From NCBI GenBank assembly GCA_002352105.1, contig DEHV01000017.1, forward strand, positions 40,950 to 100,137: a stretch of 59,188 nt of DNA, written 5' to 3'. The first letter of the stretch is position 1. Every line of letters starts with the position of its first letter. Shown one piece after another: positions 1 to 8,575 of this stretch. The stretch is from Chitinophagaceae bacterium UBA2791 (lineage in GTDB: Bacteria > Bacteroidota > Bacteroidia > Chitinophagales > Chitinophagaceae). The notes beneath the pieces are model-generated. The model ran no database searches, had not been told where the DNA came from, and saw nothing but the letters and a program-made list of their open reading frames with translations. A program made the translations under genes and the position numbers.

Positions 1-114
1 GAACTGATCATGGAGTTCGAAAAAGAATTTAATATCTCTATTCCTGACGAACAGGCTGAAACCATTACTACCGTAGGCCAGGCCATTGCCTACCTGGAAG
101 AACATGCCAAGTAA
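1..114 (+). CDS. acpP: Acyl carrier protein, 3' end only
   Basis: The window opens inside a gene in frame 1; the last 37 codons end in TAA at 112-114. The translation (ELIMEFEKEFNISIPDEQAE, then a short helix ending YLEEHAK) is the C-terminal half of a type II acyl carrier protein: the acidic helix after the phosphopantetheine serine, then the final helix. The serine-bearing DSL motif lies upstream of the window. ACP carries acyl chains through fatty-acid synthesis, and the next gene is its partner condensing enzyme FabF, an order conserved in many bacteria (acpP-fabF-rnc). The gene is partial only because the window starts here. Confidence 0.9.
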   Translation, partial: ELIMEFEKEFNISIPDEQAETITTVGQAIAYLEEHAK

Positions 115-224
115 CCAGACAGCTTCAGGAACAATTAATTAATATACATCCGCCTTTAGTTGCTCGCGCTGCTATGGCGGATTCGTATCTTAACATAACG
201 CTATTTCAGGCGTAAATAAGAAAT

Positions 225-250
225 AAAGAGGAAGTTTTATACTTCCCTTT
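225..250 (+). terminator. Hairpin between acpP and fabF
   Basis: GGAAG (230-234) pairs with CTTCC (242-246), extended by AAAG/CTTT around a bulged A. The loop is TTTTATA, and the 3' side runs into CTTTGTTG. It may be a weak terminator or attenuator that lowers fabF expression relative to acpP. The rest of the 219-base gap (115-333) shows no gene. Confidence 0.35.
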
Positions 251-333
251 GTTGAAAATATGATGATGTTGTTGGGCAGACTGATCATTTGTAACCTTGT
301 GATATTTGGCATTTATTGACCTAATATTTTCGG

Positions 334-1587
334 ATGAAACTTAAACGTGTTGTTGTTACGGGTATCGGCGCAATAACTCCGATCGGGAACACATTGCAGG
401 AATACTGGAATGGCCTGATCAATGGGGTTTCGGGCGCAAACCTGATTGCCCAATTTGATGCGTCTAAATTCAAGACCCGCTTCGCCTGCGAATTGAAGAA
501 TTTCGATCCGCTCAATTATTTCGATAAGAAGGAAGCGCGGAAAATGGACCGTTTCACCCAAACGGCGCTGGTCTCGAGCGATGAAGCGGTGAAGAACAGC
601 AACATTAATTCCGAGAATATTAACCCCGACCGCGTGGGAGTGGTATTTGCCAGCGGCATCGGGGGCCTGATCACGTTCCAGGAAGAAGTGATCAATTTCG
701 CTACCGGCGACGGCACCCCCCGTTTCAATCCTTTCTTTATTCCTAAAATGATCCTTGATATTGCCGCCGGCCATATTTCTATGCGCCACGGTTTCAGGGG
801 ACCGAATTTTGCCGTGGTAAGCGCCTGCGCTTCTTCTACCAATGCCATTATGGAAGCCTTCAACCTCATCCGGTTGGGGAAGGCGGATATTATTCTCGCC
901 GGCGGCGCGGAAAACGTGATCAACCAGGCGGGCGTGGGAGGCTTTAACGCCATGAAAGCGCTCAGCGAAAGGAACGACGATTATCTTACCGCCAGTCGCC
1001 CTTACGATAAGGACCGCGACGGTTTCGTGATGGGAGAGGGCGCGGGCAGCCTGATCCTCGAAGATCTCGATCATGCGCTTAGCCGCGGCGCGACTATCTA
1101 CGCTGAAATTGCCGGCGCCGGCGCCACGGCCGACGCCCACCATATTACCGCGCCGCATCCCGAAGGGCTGGGCGCTAAGAATGTTATGCTTTCTGCCCTG
1201 CAGGACGCGGGAATGGAGCCCTCTGATATCGATTATATCAATTCTCATGGCACGTCCACCCCGCTGGGAGATATTGCAGAAGTAAAAGCCATTATGGATG
1301 TGTTTGGCGAGCAGGCTTTTAAGCTGAATATCAGCTCCACCAAATCCATGACCGGGCATTGCCTCGGCGCTGCCGGAGTGGTAGAAGCGATCGCCTGTAT
1401 CATGGCGGTGCAGCACGACCTGGCCCCTCCGACCATCAATCATTTTACCGACGATCCCGAACTGGACAGCAGGCTGAACTTTACCTTTGGAAAAGCGCAA
1501 CATAGAACCATAAGGGCTGCATTGAGCAACACGTTCGGTTTCGGCGGCCATAATGCCTGCGTGATCGTAAAAAAATTCGTTTCCTAA
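334..1587 (+). CDS. fabF: Beta-ketoacyl-ACP synthase II
   Basis: 417-residue condensing enzyme that extends acyl-ACP with malonyl-ACP in type II fatty-acid synthesis; cytoplasmic. The thiolase fold is complete: the nucleophile C165 sits in VSACASSTN, the two catalytic histidines are H305 (NSHGTSTPLGD) and H342 (KSMTGHCLGAAG), and K337 is the conserved lysine. The glycine-rich C-terminus (NTFGFGGHNA) is present. Length matches FabF (about 410-420) rather than FabB or FabH. The ATG at 334 gives the usual MKLKRVVVTGIG start. It follows acpP and precedes rnc on the same strand, and a hairpin overlaps its stop codon. Confidence 0.96.
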   Translation: MKLKRVVVTGIGAITPIGNTLQEYWNGLINGVSGANLIAQFDASKFKTRFACELKNFDPLNYFDKKEARKMDRFTQTALVSSDEAVKNSNINSENINPDRVGVVFASGIGGLITFQEEVINFATGDGTPRFNPFFIPKMILDIAAGHISMRHGFRGPNFAVVSACASSTNAIMEAFNLIRLGKADIILAGGAENVINQAGVGGFNAMKALSERNDDYLTASRPYDKDRDGFVMGEGAGSLILEDLDHALSRGATIYAEIAGAGATADAHHITAPHPEGLGAKNVMLSALQDAGMEPSDIDYINSHGTSTPLGDIAEVKAIMDVFGEQAFKLNISSTKSMTGHCLGAAGVVEAIACIMAVQHDLAPPTINHFTDDPELDSRLNFTFGKAQHRTIRAALSNTFGFGGHNACVIVKKFVS

Positions 1588-1604
1588 AACAACTCCTGTT
1601 GTTT
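1587..1604 (+). terminator. Hairpin at the fabF stop codon
   Basis: A perfect 7-bp inverted repeat, AAACAAC (1587-1593) and GTTGTTT (1598-1604), has loop TCCT and begins on the last base of the fabF TAA. Its 3' arm is T-rich. It is likely a weak terminator or mRNA 3'-end stabiliser. The 149-base gap to rnc holds nothing else recognisable. Confidence 0.5.
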
Positions 1605-1736
1605 ATCGTTCATATTAACGCAGGCTGTCTGAAGCGATGAGCGTTTGATTTCAGCATGCGGACGCTGAATATAAAACTGTAGTTGAACCAATACCTATAA
1701 TGCTAAGGCTTGTTTGCTTAGCGAAAAATTTGTAGA

Positions 1737-2483
1737 TTGTATACTGTGGGAATCCTGGACCGCTTTATTGGAAATAGAATAAGCGCATCTTTTAAGAAAA
1801 ACCTGCGAAATGTATTGGGCTTTGCTCCCGGCAAAACCGCCCTTTACCAGGCTGCGCTTACCCACCGCTCCGTAAGAGATAATGTCGACGAAAATAACGA
1901 ACGCCTGGAATATCTTGGCGACGCCATTCTCAGCGGCATCATTGCAGATTTTTTGTTTAAGAAATACCCTTACAAGGAAGAAGGCTTTCTTACCGAAATG
2001 CGCAGCAAGATGGTGAACAGGAATAAGCTCAATGAGATCGCCATCAAAATGGGCATCAAAAAGATCACCCAGTTCAACAAATTTGACAACTCTCTCAAGA
2101 TCAGCCAGATATTCGGCAATACGCTGGAGGCGCTCGTAGGCGCCATCTACCTCGACAAGGGTTTTAAGCAGACCCAGCGCTGGGTGCTGGAGCGCATGAT
2201 CATGCCTTATCTTTTTATGGAAGATCTCGAAAACCTGGAAATAAACCACAAGAACAGGCTATACGGCTGGGCAAATAAAAATGGCAAGACCCTGGAGTTT
2301 GAAACCCTTAACGAACGGATCGAAGGGGGAAGAAGATTGTTTACCATTGGCGCGGTGGTCAATGGCGAGCTGATCACCGAAGCCAAGGCTTACAATAAAA
2401 AAGACGCCAGCCAGATCGCCGCTTCCCTGGCCCTCGAAAAGCTGGGCCTGAACAAGATCGCCGAAAACGGCGATGGCGAATAA
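1737..2483 (+). CDS. rnc: Ribonuclease III
   Basis: 248-residue double-strand-specific endoribonuclease for rRNA processing and mRNA decay. The RIIID domain spans about residues 20-160 with the signature NERLEYLGDA (residues 54-63; E58 and D62 are metal-site residues) and NTLEALVGAIYLD (E131). The position equal to E. coli D114 is N128 here. A C-terminal dsRNA-binding domain (about 170-240) ends in KKDASQIAASLALEKLG. The start is TTG at 1737; GTG at 1746 is a close alternative that removes only three residues. The acpP-fabF-rnc order supports the call. Confidence 0.94.
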   Translation: MYTVGILDRFIGNRISASFKKNLRNVLGFAPGKTALYQAALTHRSVRDNVDENNERLEYLGDAILSGIIADFLFKKYPYKEEGFLTEMRSKMVNRNKLNEIAIKMGIKKITQFNKFDNSLKISQIFGNTLEALVGAIYLDKGFKQTQRWVLERMIMPYLFMEDLENLEINHKNRLYGWANKNGKTLEFETLNERIEGGRRLFTIGAVVNGELITEAKAYNKKDASQIAASLALEKLGLNKIAENGDGE

Positions 2484-2534
2484 GCAAAAGACCAGGATGG
2501 CCGAATTTCTGAGATCTCTGATGAGGCCTCCTTC

Positions 2535-2548
2535 GCGCCGGCCGGCGC
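2535..2548. repeat. 14-bp perfect GC palindrome
   Basis: GCGCCGG followed directly by CCGGCGC, in the 188-base gap between the convergent rnc and epimerase genes. With no loop it would extrude only as a short stem; it may help end transcription from both sides. No T-run is adjacent. Nothing else is visible in the gap. Confidence 0.3.
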
Positions 2549-2671
2549 CCCGATTGGGTCGCTATGCTCCCTTTATATCCGACCTTTAACACCAACCCGA
2601 CTTCACGCAAGACCAAAAAATACCTCTCCAAAAAAGAAAACGCACATCTCATAACAATTTTCGGGGAGACC

Positions 2672-3073
2672 CTATTTTATCTCCATACAGAGTTCAATGA
2701 GCGTGCCGTTGGTCGATTTGGGATGTAAAAAACACACCAGTTTGTTGTCGGCCCCTTTTTTCGGCTCCTGGTTGAGCAATACAAATCCCTCTTCCGATAA
2801 ACGCTTCATCTCGGCTTCAATATCGTCCACTTCGAAAGCGATATGATGAATGCCCTCTCCTTTTTTGCTGATATAGCCCGCAATAACGCTTTGTTCGTCG
2901 GCCGCCTCCAGCAGCTCCAGCTTGGTTTCGCCGGTCCTCAGGAAAGCCGTGTTCACCCGCTCCGACGCCACCGATTCCGTCTTGTAACACCGGGTATCTA
3001 ACAGCTTTTCGAATAAGGGCACGGCGGTTGCAAGTTCTTTTACGGCGATACCGATATGTTCTATATGTTTCAT
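2672..3073 (-). CDS. mce: Methylmalonyl-CoA epimerase
   Basis: 133-residue VOC-superfamily enzyme that interconverts the (R) and (S) forms of methylmalonyl-CoA, linking propionyl-CoA metabolism to the B12-dependent mutase. The start MKHIEHIGIAVKEL at 3073 is typical; the frame stays open for 56 more codons upstream, but that part is unlike the family. Visible metal-ligand motifs are HIEHIGIAV, EGIHHIAFEVDD and GTLIELCM near the C-terminus, as in other epimerases. The gene is alone on the reverse strand here; a B12-binding mutase domain is encoded at 18485-18904, so the pathway is represented twice in this window. Confidence 0.93.
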   Translation of the reverse strand: MKHIEHIGIAVKELATAVPLFEKLLDTRCYKTESVASERVNTAFLRTGETKLELLEAADEQSVIAGYISKKGEGIHHIAFEVDDIEAEMKRLSEEGFVLLNQEPKKGADNKLVCFLHPKSTNGTLIELCMEIK

Positions 3074-3447
3074 GCGGTATAAATTATCAGGCAAGTTATC
3101 ATAATTTATGTCTGCGAAGCAGGGCTGCTTAAAAAGGAGCGAAGATGGCGGCGCCCATGCTATCTTCAGCGACCCCGCTCCGGCGATCCCGGCGGCGGTC
3201 CGCAGCCAGACCCCGGCCGGTTCATCTGGTAAAATAAGCACAAATTAGTTCCGGAGAATGGGCGATTGGGCCTGTTTAGCCTAATTTTGCAAGGGTTCCC
3301 GGCCGGATAAAACAAAAAGACCAGGACTCATGCCTATTTGATAAAAGGGCTTGCCCGCAGTGATAAAACGCCGGAGGACCATAAAAAGATCGCGCGGGTG
3401 TTCTTTGTTGGAAAAACAATTAAAAAACGGTAGAAAATATCGCGAGG
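3074..3447. other. Divergent intergenic region, no clear gene
   Basis: 374 bases between the divergently transcribed epimerase and cysteine desulfurase genes. A 31-codon open frame (TTG 3338 to TAG 3433) reads like protein (KTPEDHKKIARVFFVGKT) but has no recognised family. It could be a leader peptide, a relic or chance. No promoter with both -33 and -7 elements stands out. Confidence 0.4.
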
Positions 3448-4707
3448 ATGCTGACATTCCCTGTTTACCTGGATCATAACGCCACTACGCCCTGCGATCC
3501 CCGGGCGCTGGAAGCGATGATGCCGTTTTTTACGGAAAATTTCGGCAACGCCGCCAGCCGCCATCATGCGTTCGGGTGGCAGGCGGCAGAAGGCGTGGCC
3601 TATGCCCGGGAACAGGTCGCCGCCCTGATCGGCGCGGATCCCTCCGAAATTATTTTTACCTCCGGGGCCACAGAAAGCGATAACCTGGCGATCAAGGGCG
3701 TTTTTGAAAGGTATGCTTCAAAAGGAAACCATATCATCACAGCCAATACCGAACACAAGGCCGTGTTGGATACCTGTAAGCATCTTGAGCGAAGGGGAGG
3801 GGAGATTACCTGGCTCGAAGCCGGTCCCGATGGCCGGGTCAACCCGGAAGCGCTGGAAGCGGCGATAAGGCCCTCGACCATCCTGATCGCGATCATGTAC
3901 GCCAACAATGAGACGGGAACCATACAGCCCGTCAGGGAGATCGCGGAGATCGCCAGGCGGCATGGGGTATTGTTTTTTTCGGATGCGGTGCAGGCAGTTG
4001 GAAAGATACCGGTGAACACAGCCCTCGACGGGATCGACCTGATGGCGTTTACGGCGCATAAGATGTACGGTCCCAAAGGCGTAGGCGCGCTGTATGTAAG
4101 GCGGAAAAACCCGCGCGTATCCCTTTCCGCCCAGATAGACGGCGGCGGTCATGAAAAAGGCATGCGCAGCGGCACCCTTAATGTGCCGGGCATTGTGGGG
4201 TTCGGCAAGGCCTGCGCGCTGAGAATGGAAGAAATGGAAGCGGACGCCTCCCGGCTGTCGAAGCTTCGCGACAGGCTTGAAAATGGTTTATTGCAACTGG
4301 AAGAAACCTATGTGAACGGCAGCCGCGAACACCGGCTGCCCCATGTAAGCAATCTGGCTTTCCGGTATGTGGAAGGAAACGGCCTGCTGCTGGGCTTTAA
4401 CAAGAAAATAGCGGTCTCCACCGGGTCGGCCTGCGCATCGGCTTCGCCGGAACCCTCCTATGTGTTAAAAGCGCTGGGATTGGGCGACGAGCTGGCGCAC
4501 AGTTCCCTGCGGTTCAGCTTGGGGAAGGATACCAGCGAAGAACAGGTTGATTTCACCATCCGGCAGGTATCGGAAACGGTCAACGCGCTGAGGGCTGCCA
4601 GCCCGCTCTGGCAATGGTTTAAGGAAGGACAGGATATGGACGCGGCGACCTGGGCCCATCCTTCGGCAAAGGTTCTAACGGAATCCAGTAAACGCCGTAT
4701 CGAATAA
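3448..4707 (+). CDS. iscS: Cysteine desulfurase, IscS/NifS type
   Basis: 419-residue PLP enzyme that takes sulfur from cysteine as an enzyme persulfide and passes it to Fe-S scaffolds. Class V aminotransferase features: start YLDHNATTPCDP, GATESDNL (cofactor phosphate), H104 (TEHKAVLD), D179/Q182 (SDAVQAVGK), Schiff-base lysine K205 (FTAHKMYGPKG), and the persulfide cysteine C329 in the STGSACASAS loop. That flexible loop marks the IscS/NifS class rather than SufS. An A-type carrier gene starts 72 bases downstream on the same strand, which suggests a two-gene Fe-S assembly unit. The C-terminal tail of about 30 residues after WQWFKEG is longer than usual. Confidence 0.93.
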   Translation: MLTFPVYLDHNATTPCDPRALEAMMPFFTENFGNAASRHHAFGWQAAEGVAYAREQVAALIGADPSEIIFTSGATESDNLAIKGVFERYASKGNHIITANTEHKAVLDTCKHLERRGGEITWLEAGPDGRVNPEALEAAIRPSTILIAIMYANNETGTIQPVREIAEIARRHGVLFFSDAVQAVGKIPVNTALDGIDLMAFTAHKMYGPKGVGALYVRRKNPRVSLSAQIDGGGHEKGMRSGTLNVPGIVGFGKACALRMEEMEADASRLSKLRDRLENGLLQLEETYVNGSREHRLPHVSNLAFRYVEGNGLLLGFNKKIAVSTGSACASASPEPSYVLKALGLGDELAHSSLRFSLGKDTSEEQVDFTIRQVSETVNALRAASPLWQWFKEGQDMDAATWAHPSAKVLTESSKRRIE

Positions 4708-4779
4708 GGCTCGGGAGAAGGCGCCCGGCGGCGGATAACAAAAAAACATTGAATGCGTTTTATATAAAATAAAAACACC

Positions 4780-5112
4780 ATGATCTACGTAAGCGATAAA
4801 GCAAAGGCCCAGGTCCTGGCGCTCAGGCAGAAGGCCCAGGTTGAAGGAGAGCCCGAAATGTTCCTGCGGGTTTCCGTGGTCGGGGGCGGCTGCTCGGGGT
4901 TGAGCTATAAAATGGATTTTGACAATGTATCGAAGCCGGGAGACCAGGTATTTGAAGACAATGGCGTGAAAGTGGTCACCGATCTTAAAAGCTTTCTTTA
5001 CCTCGTTAATACCACCCTTGATTTTTCAGACGGCCTCAACGGAAAAGGATTTCATTTTCATAATCCCAATGCAAGCCGCAGCTGCGCCTGCGGAGAAAGC
5101 TTCGCTGTATAA
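4780..5112 (+). CDS. A-type iron-sulfur carrier (HesB/IscA family)
   Basis: 110-residue cytoplasmic carrier that receives or delivers Fe-S clusters. The three invariant cysteines are present: C38 in GGGCSGLSY, and C102 and C104 in the C-terminal SCACGESF. Family length is about 105-115. It directly follows the cysteine desulfurase, so the two probably act together in cluster assembly; no scaffold gene (iscU or sufBCD) is seen in the window. It could be named iscA, erpA or sufA; sequence alone does not decide, so no symbol is given. Confidence 0.92.
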   Translation: MIYVSDKAKAQVLALRQKAQVEGEPEMFLRVSVVGGGCSGLSYKMDFDNVSKPGDQVFEDNGVKVVTDLKSFLYLVNTTLDFSDGLNGKGFHFHNPNASRSCACGESFAV

Positions 5113-5165
5113 GGCATGCGCGCGTCCCTGATCCAATATACCTAATATGCCTTATTTTCGCAACC

Positions 5166-5891
5166 ATGCGCTCTGTTTGTAAAAAAGAATTGCGGCAGTT
5201 TTTCAGCAGCCTTACGGGCTATATTGCCGTTGTCTTTTTTTTGCTGGTTGCCGGGATGCTCCTGTTTGTATTGCCCGATAATATCCTGGATTTCGGTTAT
5301 GCCACCCTGGAAAGGTTTTTCCAGGTCGCGCCCTGGATATTGCTGACGCTGATCCCCGCGATCACCATGCGTAGTTTCTCCGAAGAGTTCAGGAACGGCA
5401 CCTTCGAGATCTTACAGACCATGCCCCTTTCGCCCTGGCAACTGGTATCCGGAAAATATTTTGCCGCCTTTATCGTAACGCTGATCGCCTTGCTCCCCAC
5501 GCTGATCTACCCGGTCAGCCTGCAGCAGCTCGCGGCTGGCGGCGGCATTGATACCGGCGGCATCGCGGGCTCTTATATAGGGTTGGTCCTGCTGTCGGCC
5601 TCCTTTGTGGCCATCGGCATCTGCTGCAGCAGCTTTACCCCAAACGCCGTGGTTGCCTTTATAGCCAGCATCTTCGTGTGTTTGGCGGCGTATGGCAGCT
5701 TTACCGCGTTCAGCCGCATTCCTGTTTTTGAAGGGGGCGCGGATTATTACCTTGAAATGTTGGGGATCGATTTTCACTACCGCAGCCTCAGCCGCGGCGT
5801 GGCAGATACCCGCGATATTATTTATTTTCTTAGCGTGATCGGGTTGTTCCTCGTCATCACCCACCGGAACCTGATAAAACGGCGAGCATGA
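5166..5891 (+). CDS. gldF: Gliding motility ABC transporter permease GldF
   Basis: 241-residue ABC-2-type permease with about six membrane spans (first about residues 17-36, last about 219-237). The conserved stretch TMRSFSEEFRNGTFEILQTM (cytoplasmic loop after the second span) is typical of GldF-like permeases. In Bacteroidota, GldF and GldG form an ABC complex with the ATPase GldA linked to gliding and T9SS function; gldA is not in this window. The stop overlaps the gldG start by four bases (ATGA at 5888-5891), so translation is coupled. A -7-like TATTTTCG at 5153-5160 lies just before the ATG, so transcripts from it would be nearly leaderless. Confidence 0.93.
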   Translation: MRSVCKKELRQFFSSLTGYIAVVFFLLVAGMLLFVLPDNILDFGYATLERFFQVAPWILLTLIPAITMRSFSEEFRNGTFEILQTMPLSPWQLVSGKYFAAFIVTLIALLPTLIYPVSLQQLAAGGGIDTGGIAGSYIGLVLLSASFVAIGICCSSFTPNAVVAFIASIFVCLAAYGSFTAFSRIPVFEGGADYYLEMLGIDFHYRSLSRGVADTRDIIYFLSVIGLFLVITHRNLIKRRA

Positions 5892-7600
5892 ATAAACTGA
5901 TGTCCTCAAAATATTGGTGGGTATACCTGGTCGCAGTTATTGCCGCTGTCAATTATATCGCGTCCGTTTTTCATTACCGGATCGATCTTACCCAGGAAAA
6001 AAGATATACGCTTTCTCATCCTACCAAAAGATTGCTTAAGGGGCTGAAGGAGGAAATAAATGTAACTGTATTCCTGCACGGCGATCTTCCCGCCGATTTC
6101 CGCAATCTCCGCAATAGCGCAGAAGAATTGCTGCAGGAATTCCGCGAGCTCGCGCCCAATGAGCTGCGCTTTACGTTTAAAAGACCGGGAGAGGGGCTGT
6201 CCGAAGAAGAGAAAATAGCTTATCAGCTTTATCTCGACAGCCTGGGCATCCGCCCCACCAATGTGAGGGTGCAGTTAAAAGCGGGAGAATCGCAGGAAGA
6301 GCGGCTTGTCTACCCTGGCGCCCTGGTGAGCGCCGGCGACCGGGTCATGGCGATCGACCTGCTGCAGGGACAGGATATGGGGGGCGGACTACAGACGCTG
6401 AACATTGCCAACGCCCTGCTGGAATATAAATTTGCCAACGCCATTCAAAAGCTTGTCCAGGAAAGGGCGCCGGTAGTAGGTTACCTGGTGGGCAACGGGC
6501 AAGCCCTTACCTATAATGTGTACGACCTGATCGAAAAAACCCTTAAACCCGCTTATGGGTTTGGATTCGTGCCGATCGACAGCCTTCCCGTCATCCCCCT
6601 CGATTTTGACGCCATCATCGTGTTTAAACCTACCCAACGGTTCAGTGACGAGCAGAAGCTGAAACTCGACCAGTATGTGATGCATGGGGGAAAACTGATC
6701 TGGATGATCGATAATCTCTATGCTGAAATGGATAGCCTGATGCGCGCGCAGAATGATTTTGTGGCGTTCGACCGGGGGCTGAATATCGAGGATCTGCTAT
6801 TCCGATATGGCGTGCGCATAAACCAGGACCTGGTGCAGGACCTGCAATGCGATAAGATACCGCTGGCGGTGGGCAGCTTTGGCGGCAATCCCCAGATCGA
6901 ATTGGTTTCCTGGCAATATTTTCCGCTGTTGTCTTCCTATTCCGATCATCCCATCGCTAAAAACCTGAATACCGTATTGTCGGTCTTCCCCAATTCGATA
7001 GACACCGTGGAAGCGGAAGGCATACGCAAGACCGTATTGCTGGCTACCTCGGCCCATTCCCGCACGCTGTCCACCCCTGCCATCGTTTCGTTAAACAGCG
7101 TACGCACCGAGGACGATCTTAAATTGTTTAACCGCGGCCATATTCCTGTGGCTGTCCTGCTGGAAGGAGATTTTACTTCCCTGTATGCCCATCGCATCAG
7201 GCCCGGCCTGGCGGACAGCCTGGGCAGGATCCATGGCCAGCCCTATCTGGCGGCTTCAGCAGCCGGGAACCGGATGATCGTTATCGCGGATGCGGATATC
7301 GCCGGCAATGTGGTGACGCAGAATGAAGGGCCCCTGCCAATGGGCATGAACCAGTTTACAAAAACGCAGTACGCAAATAAGGATTTTATTACCAATTGCA
7401 TTGAATATCTTGTCAACCCCTCAGGCATCCTGTCCGCCCGTTCCAAGACCCTTGCATTGCGATTGCTGGATCCTGCAAAGGTAGAAGCGGAAAAAACCAG
7501 GTGGCAGTTGATGAATGTGGGGTTGCCGATTGCGGCAGTGTTGCTGTTGGCGGCGATATACCAGGCGTTGAGGAGAAAAAAATTTGTGATAAATAAATAA
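5888..7600 (+). CDS. gldG: Gliding motility ABC transporter auxiliary protein GldG
   Basis: 570-residue membrane-anchored protein. One N-terminal span (about residues 9-27), a large extracytoplasmic region starting YRIDLTQEKRYTLSHPTKRL, and one C-terminal span (about 541-560, followed by the basic RRKKFVINK). The YxxDLTxxxxYTLS stretch is the hallmark of GldG and related ABC-type auxiliary proteins. It overlaps gldF by four bases and ends five bases before terC. Role: extracellular component of the GldFG(A) complex; what it transports is not established. Confidence 0.93.
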   Translation: MNKLMSSKYWWVYLVAVIAAVNYIASVFHYRIDLTQEKRYTLSHPTKRLLKGLKEEINVTVFLHGDLPADFRNLRNSAEELLQEFRELAPNELRFTFKRPGEGLSEEEKIAYQLYLDSLGIRPTNVRVQLKAGESQEERLVYPGALVSAGDRVMAIDLLQGQDMGGGLQTLNIANALLEYKFANAIQKLVQERAPVVGYLVGNGQALTYNVYDLIEKTLKPAYGFGFVPIDSLPVIPLDFDAIIVFKPTQRFSDEQKLKLDQYVMHGGKLIWMIDNLYAEMDSLMRAQNDFVAFDRGLNIEDLLFRYGVRINQDLVQDLQCDKIPLAVGSFGGNPQIELVSWQYFPLLSSYSDHPIAKNLNTVLSVFPNSIDTVEAEGIRKTVLLATSAHSRTLSTPAIVSLNSVRTEDDLKLFNRGHIPVAVLLEGDFTSLYAHRIRPGLADSLGRIHGQPYLAASAAGNRMIVIADADIAGNVVTQNEGPLPMGMNQFTKTQYANKDFITNCIEYLVNPSGILSARSKTLALRLLDPAKVEAEKTRWQLMNVGLPIAAVLLLAAIYQALRRKKFVINK

Positions 7601-7605
7601 GAAGC

Positions 7606-8565
7606 ATGACTACCGACCAGTTAACTTATCTAGCATTTGGAGGCTTACTGATACTGGCCCTTGTATTTGACCTTGGCCTGCTGAGCAAAAAAACTTCGCA
7701 TATCACCATGCGGAAAGCGTTTATGCAAACCGCTTTCTGGGTAACCCTTGCCCTGAGCTTTATGTTTTTTGTATGGTATGAATACGGTAGGGAAATAGCT
7801 TTTGAATACCTGAGCGCCTATCTTACCGAATGGTCGCTGAGTATCGATAATATTTTTGTCTTTATTCTTATTTTTTCCTTTTTCGGCGTAAAAGAAAAAT
7901 TCTATGCGCGGGTGCTGCTCCTGGGGATACTCATGGCTATCGTGTTCCGCGTGATCTTTATCAGCATCGGCATAGCGCTGGTGGAAAGGTTTCACTGGCT
8001 GCTCTATATCTTCGGCGCCATCCTGCTCTTCACCGGCATTAAAATGTTTTCTGCCAAGCACGATGAGGAGATCGATCTTTCCAAAAACAAAGTGTATAAT
8101 TTCCTGAAGCGTTTCTGGCCGCTTATTCCGGAGGACGGCGAGGGTAAATTCACCATTCGCCGGAACGGCAAAAAATATTATACGACCATTTTTGTAGTGG
8201 TGGTAATGCTGGCCACCACCGATATCGTATTTGCGCTGGATTCGATTCCCGCCGTTTTCGGCATCTCCACCCATCGCGTGGTGATCTACACCTCTAATAT
8301 ATTTGCCGTGCTCGGGTTGCGTTCCCTTTTCTTTTTGTTGAAGGGGGCCGTGGGCAAATTCTCGCACTTGCAGCAGGGTATCGCCGTCGTGCTGGTATTT
8401 ATCGGGTTGAAAATGCTGGCGGAGATATTTCATATTAAGGTGCCGGTATATGTTTCCCTGCTGGTGATCATGGTATGCCTTGCGGCTTCTGTGGTGTATT
8501 CCATTTATGTCGCTGCCAGGGAGCCCGAGCCGGAGGATAAGGGGCAGGACGCCGACCTTCATTAA
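7606..8565 (+). CDS. TerC/Alx-family integral membrane protein
   Basis: 319-residue multispan protein with about nine hydrophobic segments. It has the family's acidic membrane motifs: EWSLSIDNIFVFILIFSFF (about residues 78-96) and TTDIVFALDSIPAVFGIS (about 205-222). TerC/Alx proteins export manganese or buffer metals and are linked to tellurite and pH stress. The basic and charged loop between the two halves (about 145-195) is cytoplasmic by the positive-inside rule. It starts five bases after gldG, so it is probably cotranscribed. The substrate here is inferred from the family only. Confidence 0.9.
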   Translation: MTTDQLTYLAFGGLLILALVFDLGLLSKKTSHITMRKAFMQTAFWVTLALSFMFFVWYEYGREIAFEYLSAYLTEWSLSIDNIFVFILIFSFFGVKEKFYARVLLLGILMAIVFRVIFISIGIALVERFHWLLYIFGAILLFTGIKMFSAKHDEEIDLSKNKVYNFLKRFWPLIPEDGEGKFTIRRNGKKYYTTIFVVVVMLATTDIVFALDSIPAVFGISTHRVVIYTSNIFAVLGLRSLFFLLKGAVGKFSHLQQGIAVVLVFIGLKMLAEIFHIKVPVYVSLLVIMVCLAASVVYSIYVAAREPEPEDKGQDADLH

Positions 8566-8575
8566 AATATTTTCA

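Noticed and set aside
313..1551. A 412-codon reverse-strand open frame covering fabF
   Set aside because: It is the antisense of a clear fabF with all catalytic residues; its product (His/Arg/Gly-rich, no domain) is typical of a shadow frame in GC-rich coding DNA.
3338..3433. 31-codon frame before the cysteine desulfurase
   Set aside because: Protein-like wording but no homologue known, TTG start and no ribosome site; kept only as a note in the intergenic entry.
7645..8562. A 305-codon reverse frame opposite terC
   Set aside because: The product is His/Gln/Lys-rich and hydrophilic with no family; terC on the forward strand has conserved membrane motifs.
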